Positions 1 through 7,167 of a DNA stretch of 19,186 nt are shown here, one piece after another. How positions within the stretch are numbered: the first letter of the stretch is position 1; the number at the start of each line of letters is the position of its first letter. The stretch is from positions 1 to 19,186 of the forward strand of contig JAVVXB010000037.1 in assembly GCA_036651815.1 (NCBI GenBank), read 5' to 3'. The notes under the pieces were generated by a model that was not told the origin of the DNA, ran no database searches, and saw only the letters and a program-made list of their open reading frames with translations. Source of the DNA: JAVVXB01 sp036651815 (GTDB lineage Bacteria > Bacillota > Clostridia > Christensenellales > CAG-138). A program made the position numbers and the translations under genes.

Positions 1-2
1 AT

Positions 3-44
3 GCACAACCTGTTGATCGAATCACTGTGAACGGTAAAATATGA
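3..44 (+). CDS. 3' tail of an unidentified upstream gene (partial)
   Basis: Frame 3 is open from the window edge and reads AQPVDRITVNGKI before a TGA at 42-44. It stops 15 nt before the start of the next gene, on the same strand, which fits an operon partner of the EFR1 protein. Thirteen residues are too few to assign a family. The other two forward frames stop at 15 and 30, so this is the only frame that could carry an incoming gene up to the next ribosome binding site. Whether it is coding is an inference. Confidence 0.25.
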   Translation, partial: AQPVDRITVNGKI

Positions 45-59
45 ATGGGAGGAAAAAAC

Positions 60-797
60 ATGATCTATTATTTTTCTGGTACTGGAAACTCTCAGTGGGT
101 TGCGGAACAATTGGCTAAGGAGACTCACGATGAAACGGCCAACATTGGTACTCTGACAAAAGATGGGGCAACGTCTGTCATTGCCGGTGAAAATTCGATG
201 GTTGGTCTTGTGTTTCCAATCTACGCGTGGGCACCGCCCGCCATTGTTATGGACTTTGCAAAGCATATTCAAGTTGAGAAAGGCGCATTTGCTTATGCTG
301 TCTGCACCTGCGGAGACGATGCTGGAAAAGCAATGCAAAAACTAAAGAGAGTCTATCCGCTTAAGAGCGCATACTCCATTGTGATGCCAAACAATTATAT
401 ACCGATGTATGATGTGGATGATCCCCAGCAGATCAAGGATAAAGTTTCTGCGGCAACGGTACGTATTCCGTTGATCGCTAAACAGATTTGTGCACATAAA
501 GAGATAATTGATGTGCGTGAGGGTGGTATGGCCGCACTGAAAACGACGTTGGTCAGTCCGTTATTCAACTGCTTTGCCATGACAGCAAAACCGTTTACCG
601 TTGACAATACATGCAACGGATGCGGGCTGTGTGAACGCAACTGTCCTTTGAACGTCATTGAGATTGTGAATGGCAAACCTGTCTGGCGTGGAAAATGTCA
701 GCAGTGCTTGAGTTGCATTCACCGTTGCCCTAAAAATGCGATTCAATATGGCAATACGACTCGCAAAAAAAGACGCTATTATTTTCATGCGAAATAA
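60..797 (+). CDS. EFR1-type flavodoxin/ferredoxin fusion protein
   Basis: Predicted cytoplasmic electron-transfer protein of 245 residues. The N-terminus carries a flavodoxin-like FMN phosphate-binding loop (FSGTGNSQW, residues 5-13). The C-terminus carries two 4Fe-4S clusters of bacterial ferredoxin type: C185/C188/C191 with C195, and C213/C216/C219 with C223, each in CxxCxxCxxxCP spacing. This domain order is that of the EFR1 family, common in anaerobic Firmicutes; the redox partner is not known. The start is set at ATG 60 because GGAGG at 48-52 lies 7 nt upstream. An in-frame ATG at 45 overlaps that site and is unlikely to be used. All eight cluster cysteines are present and the length is normal. 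The tail is very basic (RKKRR). A mini-ORF with its own binding site follows. Confidence 0.85.
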   Translation: MIYYFSGTGNSQWVAEQLAKETHDETANIGTLTKDGATSVIAGENSMVGLVFPIYAWAPPAIVMDFAKHIQVEKGAFAYAVCTCGDDAGKAMQKLKRVYPLKSAYSIVMPNNYIPMYDVDDPQQIKDKVSAATVRIPLIAKQICAHKEIIDVREGGMAALKTTLVSPLFNCFAMTAKPFTVDNTCNGCGLCERNCPLNVIEIVNGKPVWRGKCQQCLSCIHRCPKNAIQYGNTTRKKRRYYFHAK

Positions 798-818
798 CTT
801 TTTATGGAAGGAGTAACG

Positions 819-833
819 ATGCAACTTAATTAA
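819..833 (+). other. Four-codon mini-ORF with a strong ribosome binding site
   Basis: GGAAGGAG at 806-813 sits 5 nt before an ATG, but the frame reads only Met-Gln-Leu-Asn and then TAA. The spacing is what a real operon gene would have, placed 21 nt after the EFR1 stop. It may be the stub of a gene whose body was deleted or mutated, or a leader peptide for the downstream lipoprotein. Translation is not shown by sequence alone. Confidence 0.3.
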
Positions 834-924
834 CCGCAGCGTAGTGTTCTTGACAGATGAACCCTCAAAAAGATACCAGAAATTTGAATCCAAAATTAGT
901 ATGGTTCACTTAAAAGGAGATGCC

Positions 925-2355
925 ATGTCAAATAGATTATTGGTTTGTGCGCTCGTTGCCGCATTGTTAATGGCAAGTTGTGTGCCCGCTGCGCCGGAAA
1001 ATGATAGAAACACGGTTCATGAGATCAGTCAAGCGCCCGTTGTGAATCCGGTGACGGTGAACCCAGAATCAACGTCTACCTGCGTGCCGCCGGCGCTGCC
1101 AACCGAAGGGAATACTGAGGAAAAGCTCATGAAGATGCTTCCAATTCTTGATTCCATCGTTCGTTCAATGGATAAAGGGGACGAGGAAGCGTATTTGCCG
1201 CATGATGCTACATATGTCTGGTCCGTGCTCTATTTAATGGGCGAGAATTGGGGAGGAACACATCCGCTTGTGACAAAGGAAGGCAGCACGGTCACCGTGC
1301 CCAAAAAGGTGATGCAGGAGTTCGCTTCGGCTGCATTCCGGGATTACAGTGATTTGCTGCCTATACCGAAAAGCTACGCAGACACCGTTATCTATGATGT
1401 GGGCTTTGATGCGTATAGACTGGCACCTTCCGATATGGGCGATGCGGTTACGAATATCGATCGTTATGCCGTGGAACCGGATGGTAGCGTTATCGTTATT
1501 GTTGGACTCTACTCTGGAGACCAATTATTGAAGCAAATTCGCTTTTCACTTGCAAATAACCCTTATGTTGATGGAATCACCCACCCAACCTATTTTTATA
1601 GCGTGCAGAGCGCTGTTTATGCACCCGTAGAGAGCACCATTTGGCAAAAGATAGATCCCATTGCTGGGCCGATATCTGTCGATCTCAACGAGGATGGCAA
1701 GGATGAAGTCATCTCTTGCATGGTCGATAAAGAGGATTTGCTGACCATAAACATTGCGCAGCAGGACGGCAGGATCTATACCGATAAACAGGTTTATCTA
1801 TCCGGGGTGAGCGTTCACATTGGCGATACCCAAATTGGCGATGGATATCGGGAACTGTATGTTTGCGGTGACACCGGGTCTGATGACTATGTAACCAATA
1901 TCTACCGCATAGAGCAGGGTAACCTGAGAAAGGCTGAGCTTTGGGGGCAGATTGAGTGTGTAGACGGCAATGGCCAGCTTCGCATTTCCACCGTTGTTAA
2001 TATTCTTGGTACCTATGGTGCTGTGTGCGGTTACACGATGAACAAAAATTATCAATTTGAGCGCACGATGGATTACGCGGTGTTTCAGCATATTGGATCT
2101 TGGGACGATCGAGGACTCACCACAAAAATAGATAAATTACCGGTAACTTTTATGGATACCATCACGCCAACGACACTGCCGAAAGGTTCAAGACTGTTGT
2201 TGCTCCAAACCGATCATGAGCATTATGCGGTTTTAGAATGTCCGGATGGTCAAACAGTGCGGGTCGAGCTGGTAAAAAACACGGAAATGTGGAGTTGGTC
2301 TATCGATGGAACGCCGGAAGAACTTTGGTTTGGAGAACTATTTTATGCGGGCTGA
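925..2355 (+). CDS. Predicted lipoprotein with an Asp-rich FG-GAP/VCBS-like segment, function unknown
   Basis: 476-residue protein that starts with a short lipoprotein signal peptide: Asn-Arg, a hydrophobic stretch (LLVCALVAALLM) and the lipobox MASC, giving Cys19 as the predicted lipidated residue. It would be anchored on the outer face of the membrane. A low-complexity Pro/Val/Thr linker follows at residues 20-60. Near residue 253 is DLNEDGKDEV, the spacing of calcium-binding FG-GAP/VCBS or EF-hand-like loops seen in bacterial surface proteins. I do not recognise the rest as a named family. ATG 925 was chosen because AAAGGAGA at 913-920 precedes it and the lipobox then falls at the usual distance. 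In-frame starts further upstream (844, 901) would put an unlikely polar extension before the signal peptide. The gene stands alone and faces the convergent helicase gene. Confidence 0.7.
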   Translation: MSNRLLVCALVAALLMASCVPAAPENDRNTVHEISQAPVVNPVTVNPESTSTCVPPALPTEGNTEEKLMKMLPILDSIVRSMDKGDEEAYLPHDATYVWSVLYLMGENWGGTHPLVTKEGSTVTVPKKVMQEFASAAFRDYSDLLPIPKSYADTVIYDVGFDAYRLAPSDMGDAVTNIDRYAVEPDGSVIVIVGLYSGDQLLKQIRFSLANNPYVDGITHPTYFYSVQSAVYAPVESTIWQKIDPIAGPISVDLNEDGKDEVISCMVDKEDLLTINIAQQDGRIYTDKQVYLSGVSVHIGDTQIGDGYRELYVCGDTGSDDYVTNIYRIEQGNLRKAELWGQIECVDGNGQLRISTVVNILGTYGAVCGYTMNKNYQFERTMDYAVFQHIGSWDDRGLTTKIDKLPVTFMDTITPTTLPKGSRLLLLQTDHEHYAVLECPDGQTVRVELVKNTEMWSWSIDGTPEELWFGELFYAG

Positions 2356-2552
2356 TAGAGAACGGCGTTCCGCTTGCCCTTGATTGATTGCGGCGAGGTT
2401 GGCATGGTATATTCCTATCGTATCAGTAGCTGCCCGAGGGAGGATTGTCGCCCATCTGTCAGAATAAAGACTGATGAATCTATTCCTTGCAACGACAAGC
2501 GCATGGATGGCAGAAACTAAATATGGAAGCCATGCGGTACTCAATCAATAAA
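2356..2552. other. Intergenic spacer between convergent genes
   Basis: No convincing gene is visible between the lipoprotein stop and the terminator hairpin. Open frames here are short, lack ribosome binding sites and look random. It is probably untranslated 3' sequence of the lipoprotein mRNA. Confidence 0.4.
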
Positions 2553-2586
2553 GGGACGTCAATTACAAGAATGTAATTGACGTCCC
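2550..2586 (-). terminator. Perfect 15-bp hairpin terminator, probably for the helicase gene
   Basis: The arms 2553-2567 and 2572-2586 are perfectly complementary over 15 bp (GGGACGTCAATTACA and its complement) around a 4-nt loop. Read on the minus strand the stem is followed by TTTATTG, a short U-tract. It lies about 100 nt past the helicase stop. On the plus strand it is followed by TGACGATTT, so it may also slow transcription from the lipoprotein side. Confidence 0.6.
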
Positions 2587-2684
2587 TGACGATTTATGGT
2601 TTGCGGTTTATCCATAACGAAAACGAATGCTTCGCTCTATTGCGAGAGATGCTGGGCAGCCAAGTGCGGAATGGATGCTTGCAA

Positions 2685-3773
2685 CTACGCCATCAGCACA
2701 TGATAGCGGCGTTTGATATTCATGAGCCGAAGGTTGTCCTGCCCACTGACCAGTGTGCAGGCAAGACCCTGATGCCCCGCGCGGCCGGTACGGCCAATGC
2801 GATGGACGTAGTATTCCGGCTTGTCCGGAACATCATAATTGATCACGAGATCCACGTTATCGACATCTAAACCGCGCGCCGCGACATCAGTGGCAACCAA
2901 CACGGGGGTTTTGCCTGCACGGAAGGAACGCATGATGCTGTCACGCTGATTCTGCGAAAGATCGCCGTGTAGGCAAGCAGTCGCCAGCCCGTTTTCATTA
3001 AGCTTCTGGGTTACGGACTTGACACGGCGGCGCGTGTTGCAGAAGATCAGCGTAAGCCGTGGGGAAGTCTGCTTCATCAGCTGGTTCACGGTCACAAGCT
3101 TGCCGCCTTCATCAGTCTTAATGCACATTTGCTGTACGGTCTTGGTGGGTTCGTTCACTTCACCAACTTCGATGCGGGTAGGATTATGCAGGAAGGTTCT
3201 TGCGACGCCCTCGACGGCTTTGCTCATGGTTGCAGAGAACAGCATGGTTTGATGTTCATCAGTTACGCAAGAAAGAATCCACTTGATGTCCGGCAAAAAG
3301 CCGAAATCCAGCATTTCGTCTGCTTCATCCAGCACTACTTGACGCACATTCTTAAGCTTGAGCACATTGCGCTCGATCATGTCCTTGACTCGACCCGGCG
3401 TACCCACAACAATCTGTGCGCCGGCACGCAGAGCACGGATCTGAATATTAGGGGCCTGTCCGCCGTAGACACTGATGACGCGTAGCCGCTTGTGCGCAGC
3501 CATCTTGCGCAGCACTTCGGTTGTCTGGAGCGCCAGCTCCCGTGTCGGGCAAAGAATCAATGCCTGCGTTTTGGTGTTTTCAGAATAAATCCGTTCGACC
3601 ATTGGTACGGCAAACGCTGCGGTTTTGCCGGTGCCCGTCTGTGCGATGCCAATTAAGTCGCGGCCCGCAAGCAGATCGGTTAGACTTTTTTCCTGTATTG
3701 GTGTGGGGATTGTGTAACCCGCCAGTTCCAATGTGTTCCGCATAGATGCGGACAGTTGTTCATGGTAATTCAT
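2685..3773 (-). CDS. DEAD-box ATP-dependent RNA helicase, minimal core
   Basis: ATP-dependent RNA unwinding enzyme of the DEAD-box family, likely cytoplasmic and active in RNA decay, ribosome assembly or cold adaptation. All core motifs are visible in the 362 residues: Q motif TIPTPIQ (21-27), Walker A AQTGTGKT (44-51), PTRELA (76-81), GG (104-105), TPGR (125-128), DEAD (149-152), SAT (180-182), then ARGLD and HRIGRTGRAG in the second RecA domain. The protein ends about 35 residues after the last motif. It therefore lacks the basic C-terminal tail or RNA-binding domain of CshA, CsdA or DbpA, so I assign no symbol. ATG 3773 begins the usual pre-Q-motif region, but no good Shine-Dalgarno precedes it (only AGAAAG). 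With the structured leader, this suggests control of expression after transcription starts. Confidence 0.93.
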   Translation of the reverse strand: MNYHEQLSASMRNTLELAGYTIPTPIQEKSLTDLLAGRDLIGIAQTGTGKTAAFAVPMVERIYSENTKTQALILCPTRELALQTTEVLRKMAAHKRLRVISVYGGQAPNIQIRALRAGAQIVVGTPGRVKDMIERNVLKLKNVRQVVLDEADEMLDFGFLPDIKWILSCVTDEHQTMLFSATMSKAVEGVARTFLHNPTRIEVGEVNEPTKTVQQMCIKTDEGGKLVTVNQLMKQTSPRLTLIFCNTRRRVKSVTQKLNENGLATACLHGDLSQNQRDSIMRSFRAGKTPVLVATDVAARGLDVDNVDLVINYDVPDKPEYYVHRIGRTGRAGHQGLACTLVSGQDNLRLMNIKRRYHVLMA

Positions 3774-3806
3774 AGTTTATATTTCTTTCTGTTCCGTTGA
3801 TTCCAT

Positions 3807-3842
3807 AAAAATAAGACGATACCGACCGAACAGCATCGTCTT
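3807..3842 (-). terminator. Terminator-like hairpin inside the helicase leader
   Basis: On the minus strand AAGACGAT (3842-3835) pairs perfectly with ATCGTCTT (3820-3813). Two further pairs (one G-U) extend it inward to a 10-nt loop. It is followed by ATTTTTATGG, a five-U tract. It ends about 33 nt before the helicase start codon. An intrinsic terminator here would make helicase mRNA depend on read-through. Confidence 0.55.
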
Positions 3843-3955
3843 TCAATTCTGCTTCGTCGTCTATCCGATATTGATACGTCGGAGCTGGAACCGCTCCGAT
3901 CCGCAAGACAGGTCTCAATTCCTGTCAAAGGGTATCATAATCGCGACAGACAACG
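3843..3955 (-). promoter_or_regulatory. Structured 5' leader RNA of the helicase gene (three-way junction, possible attenuator)
   Basis: On the minus strand a long closing helix can form in three blocks: CGTTGTCT (3955-3948) with AGACGACG (3862-3855); CGAT (3943-3940) with ATCG (3869-3866); and TGATAC (3937-3932) with GTATCA (3877-3872). The inner two blocks flank a 2x2 internal loop. The helix encloses two perfect hairpins: GACAGG/CCTGTC (3926-3921 with 3912-3907) and TCGGAGC/GCTCCGA (3899-3893 with 3885-3879). The 5' strand 3955-3948 can instead pair with AGACGATG (3841-3834), which is the left arm of the downstream terminator-like hairpin. That gives mutually exclusive folds, as in riboswitches and attenuators. 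I do not recognise it as a known riboswitch class. Confidence 0.6.
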
Positions 3956-4024
3956 GGATTCTTTCTTAAAAAAATAACGTTACGAGCAATACAGCTCAGG
4001 TTTGAAGCAATTTAATACTTATAC

Positions 4025-4053
4025 AGCATAGCACAATTGTTCTCGCTTGTAAA
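4025..4053 (-). promoter_or_regulatory. Promoter for the helicase leader and gene
   Basis: On the minus strand -35 TTTACA (4053-4048) and -10 TATGCT (4030-4025) are separated by exactly 17 nt. A TG one base before the -10 makes it an extended -10 element. Transcription would start near 4018, giving a leader of about 245 nt that contains the structured RNA. Confidence 0.65.
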
Positions 4054-4179
4054 GCGTGAATTCTGCGCGGCGGCAAGCACGCGTGGCTGTGTGTAAAACC
4101 ACTCTCACTCGTGCAAAGCGGATCACTCCAGCTCAAATGGATTAAACTTAGAAAAAAAGTTCAAGACTTGAGCCCAGAT

Positions 4180-4240
4180 AAAAACGGTCAGCGATCACGT
4201 ACAACAACAATCATCTGTTGCGTCCAAAATGACCGCTGAC
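4180..4240 (-). terminator. Possible terminator spanning the end of the DUF6512-like gene
   Basis: On the minus strand GTCAGCG (4240-4234, inside the last codons) pairs with CGCTGAC (4193-4187) across a loop of about 40 nt that can hold a small inner hairpin. The sequence CGTTTTT follows. The stop codon lies inside the loop. The long loop makes this weaker than the other terminators in the window. Confidence 0.35.
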
Positions 4241-4744
4241 GGGATCTCTAAACAGTGCAAGATGGGGTGGAAAATCCGTAAATAACAAAAATGCAGCCAG
4301 AATTAACACCAAGCCAACCCAGCTCTGTGCTACCGCAAGTCCCGATGATAAATATGGAGTCTGAAGCAGACGGTAGCTCATCTGGTATGCGAGGATGACA
4401 CCGATGATGAATGTTGCAATATCCATCCATAGTGCATGCCGTCCAACAATGCCTGTATAGGTATAGAACACAACCACAATGGCTGCCATACCAACGAGGA
4501 TGGACAGTACGGTGACCGAAACAAAGTTGGGATAGCCGTGGCGGCCATAAGCAAAGTATGCCACAAACGCCCAAACAAGCATGGGCATGGCGAGCAGCTT
4601 CAAATGTTCCCAAGTACTCTCATTAATTGGTGAAAACAGACCAACAATAGGAACATTACCCGACCAATCATAGGTAAAGTGTAGCAACGTGCCAATGATA
4701 ATGGTAAACAACGTACCAAGAATATGCCAGAGCTTAAGATGCAT
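4211..4744 (-). CDS. DUF6512-like integral membrane protein
   Basis: 177-residue polytopic membrane protein with about five hydrophobic segments. The N-terminal signature LHFTYDWSGN followed by PINESTWEHLKLL (residues about 22-52) is what I recognise from the DUF6512 family of Firmicutes; no function is established for that family. The polar, conserved ESTWEH motif between the first two membrane segments could be functional, but that is inference. ATG 4744 is preceded on the minus strand by AGGGGG at a normal distance. The gene is read in the same direction as the aminopeptidase-YitT pair but is separated from it by 187 bp that contain two direct repeats, so it probably has its own promoter. 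The end is short and basic (GRNR). Confidence 0.7.
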   Translation of the reverse strand: MHLKLWHILGTLFTIIIGTLLHFTYDWSGNVPIVGLFSPINESTWEHLKLLAMPMLVWAFVAYFAYGRHGYPNFVSVTVLSILVGMAAIVVVFYTYTGIVGRHALWMDIATFIIGVILAYQMSYRLLQTPYLSSGLAVAQSWVGLVLILAAFLLFTDFPPHLALFRDPVSGHFGRNR

Positions 4745-4840
4745 TGTAAATTCCCCCTGTTTTCCAACGTATACGCTGCTGAAACCAAAAATGCAATTTT
4801 TTCAGTAACTGGCGTACCTGCATCCAGCCGGGCAAATCTA

Positions 4841-4874
4841 TTTTGTTTGTGTAAAACGCACCATTGTTTCAATC
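4841..4874. repeat. 34-bp direct repeat, copy 1
   Basis: Matches 4912-4945 at 29 of 34 positions without gaps (shared core GTTTGTGTAAAAC). The start-to-start distance is 71 bp. It lies in the spacer between the yitT-like and DUF6512-like genes. Confidence 0.6.
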
Positions 4875-4911
4875 AAGTTGGTATTGTACGTTCAAAAGCA
4901 GTGCGTAGCCG

Positions 4912-4945
4912 TTTCGTTTGTGTAAAACACACTATCGTTTGAATC
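4912..4945. repeat. 34-bp direct repeat, copy 2, overlapping the yitT-like stop codon
   Basis: Second copy of the repeat at 4841-4874. It includes the last codons (Phe-Lys-Arg-stop) of the yitT-like gene. Its centre TGTGT-AAA-ACACA is self-complementary over 5 bp. A looser match to the core (GTGTGTAAAACC) occurs near 4089-4100. Confidence 0.6.
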
Positions 4946-5783
4946 CTTCCCCGTGCACCTCCGTTGCGTTGCTGACAAAGAAGAACGCATCGGGATCCGT
5001 GGATTTGATGCAAGCCATGGTCTGCGCAAACTGGTTGCGTCGGACGACCAGCATAAGCAATTGCTTGCTACGCCGTGTGTAGCCGCCCTTGGCATCCAAC
5101 ATGGTAACACCGCGCTCCATTCGGTCTGCAAGCTCGGCATTGATAGCCTGTCCCCGTTCGGTGACCACATAGATTACTTTGGCGTGCTCAATGCCCTCCA
5201 TGATGGAATCAATGGTCTTTGTGGTGACAAAGATGGTTACGATGGAATATAGCGCTACCTCGATGTCCCGGAAAACGATGACGGCAAACACTACAACGGT
5301 TGCGTCCACCATGAGTAGCAGCATGCCAATGGATAGGTTGGGGAAGGCACGGTTGAGCAATAGACTGATGAGATCGGTTCCGCCCGTGGAAGCGCCGCGC
5401 GCGAAAATTGCGCCCATGCCAACGCCGCAGAGTACGCCGCCTAACACGGCAGCCAGCAGCGGATTATTGGTATAGGGCGTAATCACCGGTGTAAACAAAT
5501 CAATGAAAACACTGACCAGTATCGTACCCATCATGGTCTTAAGCAGCGGCCGAAAGCCCTGTTTCCACCATGCGGCGGCGATAATTGGGATATTCAGCAG
5601 CAGTGACCAGCTTCCTACGGATAGTCCCGTGAGATACGAAAGCACCGTAGAGAAGCCGGTGACGCCACCGGGCGCAATTTCATTCGGAATGGTAAACAAC
5701 ACCAGTCCACAGGAAATCAATGCGCTACCGAAAAGGATTGCCGTAAAATCAATTGCCAATTGACGCACGCGCAGCATTTTCAC
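4932..5783 (-). CDS. YitT family membrane protein with C-terminal DUF2179 domain
   Basis: 283-residue protein of the YitT/DUF161 family: five to six hydrophobic helices in residues about 10-200, then a soluble DUF2179 domain (about 215-280) that in this family resembles a small ligand-binding fold. The family signatures are visible: GLVLFTIPNEIAPGGVTG near the N-terminus, GASTGGTDLIS in the middle, and VYVVTERG-type plus RGVTMLDAKGGYT in the C-terminal domain. The transported or sensed substrate is not known. The likely start is GTG 5783, which overlaps the aminopeptidase stop as GTGA, with AAAGGA 8 nt upstream. ATG 5777 is the alternative. The overlap implies translational coupling. The last codons lie inside a direct repeat. 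Confidence 0.88.
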   Translation of the reverse strand: MKMLRVRQLAIDFTAILFGSALISCGLVLFTIPNEIAPGGVTGFSTVLSYLTGLSVGSWSLLLNIPIIAAAWWKQGFRPLLKTMMGTILVSVFIDLFTPVITPYTNNPLLAAVLGGVLCGVGMGAIFARGASTGGTDLISLLLNRAFPNLSIGMLLLMVDATVVVFAVIVFRDIEVALYSIVTIFVTTKTIDSIMEGIEHAKVIYVVTERGQAINAELADRMERGVTMLDAKGGYTRRSKQLLMLVVRRNQFAQTMACIKSTDPDAFFFVSNATEVHGEGFKR

Positions 5784-6901
5784 GGATTCAATCCTTTCAG
5801 TGTATCCACAACGAACAGGCCATCCTTGCGGATCAGTTTTTCGTCAAACCAGATTTCACCGCCGCCAAAGGCAGGGGTTTGGATGCAGACAATGTCAAGG
5901 TGCAACTGTGACTTGTTGCCATTGAACGCATCGGCATAGGAAGCACCGGGCGTCAGATGGAATGAGCCGCCAATTTTTTCGTCGTAGAGTGTGTTGCCGA
6001 TGGACTTGGTAATTGCGTTATTGACGCCAATGGCAAACTCTCCGAGATAGCGTGCACCCTCATCCGCATCCAGCATTTCGTTGAACGCGCTGGAATCGCC
6101 ATCACAACTTGCTTCCATAATACGGCCGTTTTGGAACAATAGCCGGGGATTATTGAATTTAAGTCCATAGCGCATTGCGGGCGTATTATACTGTACAACG
6201 CCATTGGCACTGTCCCGAACTGGTGCGGTATAAACCTCGCCATCGGGAATATTTAGATGACCATCGCAGGGAATGACCGGAATGCCCTTGATGGAGAAGG
6301 TTAGATCCGTGCCGGGACCCTTGAGCCGCACTCGATCCGTTTGTTCCATGAGGGCAACAAGCGGTTCCATGTCGCGTCCCATCTTTTCGTAATCCACCAG
6401 TGCGGCAGAGAGAAAAAACTCATAGAAATCATCATAGCACATGCCTGCTTTTTGTGCGTCTGCCATGGTGGGCCAGTGGAGATAGACCCAACGGCGTTCA
6501 TCGATGATGCGGTCGCGCAGGTTTTTGCGCGCATCCCGATAAAGCGTACGCGCACGGGCATCCACTGCGGAAAGCTCGGCATCGTTTTCATCCACGCCGA
6601 TATCCACATGCGCAACCAGATGATCCCAATAACGGGTTTCCCAATCGAGCTGGTTTAAAATTGCGGGCATGGCCTCATCCGGATGATCGGGATCGATGAA
6701 CTCAAAGAATATGCGGCTGAGTTCATCGTCGGATAGATGTAAAAACGGAACAGCGCCAATGCGATGTGCCGCGCGCATCAACTCTTTGATCAGCGGCTTG
6801 GCAGGCAATGCGCCGTTAATTTCGAACAATTCTCCTTTTTGTAGGCCAAGAGAATCATGGATCAGCAACTCCGACAGTTTTTTCAGACGTTCGTCTTTCA
6901 T
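5780..6901 (-). CDS. M29 family metallo-aminopeptidase (AmpS/aminopeptidase T type)
   Basis: Cytoplasmic metallopeptidase that removes N-terminal residues from peptides. The 373-residue length is slightly below that of Thermus aminopeptidase T. The metal and catalytic residues known for M29 enzymes can all be placed: E222 (GEVYTAP), E288 (LGEFAIG), H315 and Y322 (FHLTPGASY), H334 and D336 (LHLDIV). The spacings E-to-E 66, H-to-Y 7 and H-to-D 2 equal those of the characterised enzymes, so it should be active. ATG 6901 has GAGGTGG upstream on the minus strand. It is the first gene of a two-gene unit and overlaps the YitT-like gene by 4 bp. The YitT partner could import or respond to a product, but that is speculation. 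Confidence 0.92.
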   Translation of the reverse strand: MKDERLKKLSELLIHDSLGLQKGELFEINGALPAKPLIKELMRAAHRIGAVPFLHLSDDELSRIFFEFIDPDHPDEAMPAILNQLDWETRYWDHLVAHVDIGVDENDAELSAVDARARTLYRDARKNLRDRIIDERRWVYLHWPTMADAQKAGMCYDDFYEFFLSAALVDYEKMGRDMEPLVALMEQTDRVRLKGPGTDLTFSIKGIPVIPCDGHLNIPDGEVYTAPVRDSANGVVQYNTPAMRYGLKFNNPRLLFQNGRIMEASCDGDSSAFNEMLDADEGARYLGEFAIGVNNAITKSIGNTLYDEKIGGSFHLTPGASYADAFNGNKSQLHLDIVCIQTPAFGGGEIWFDEKLIRKDGLFVVDTLKGLNP

Positions 6902-6930
6902 GGATAATCCACCTCACTTTTTCATAATTC

Positions 6931-6936
6931 ATTATA
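6931..6936 (-). promoter_or_regulatory. Extended -10 promoter of the aminopeptidase-yitT operon
   Basis: On the minus strand TATGGTATAAT gives a perfect -10 (TATAAT, 6936-6931) with a TG extension one base upstream. The -35 region is poor (TTCAAT at 18 nt), as often seen with extended -10 promoters. The start would be near 6924, a short leader of about 23 nt. Confidence 0.6.
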
Positions 6937-7167
6937 CCATACGAATAGCCGATAATTGAAGCCATTTATCAACGAATTCATTCCTCTGTTGCAGAAAACG
7001 AAAGGTTTGGTAACGTGAGGTTGGTTTCAACGGGCATGTGAAAAAATACGCTTTCTCCATCGAAAAATGTGATACACTAATTATCATGAACGGTTAATGC
7101 CGGAATATGCGAGTGTTTGCCGACGCGGTTTAATCAACGGGCAAACCATGCGCGGGAGGTCGAAAAA

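Noticed and set aside
4600..4872. Minus-strand frame covering the spacer upstream of the DUF6512-like gene
   Set aside because: It starts inside a direct repeat, overlaps the DUF6512-like gene in another frame and lacks any motif.
4841..4945. CRISPR array
   Set aside because: Only two imperfect copies, one inside a coding end, and no cas genes nearby.
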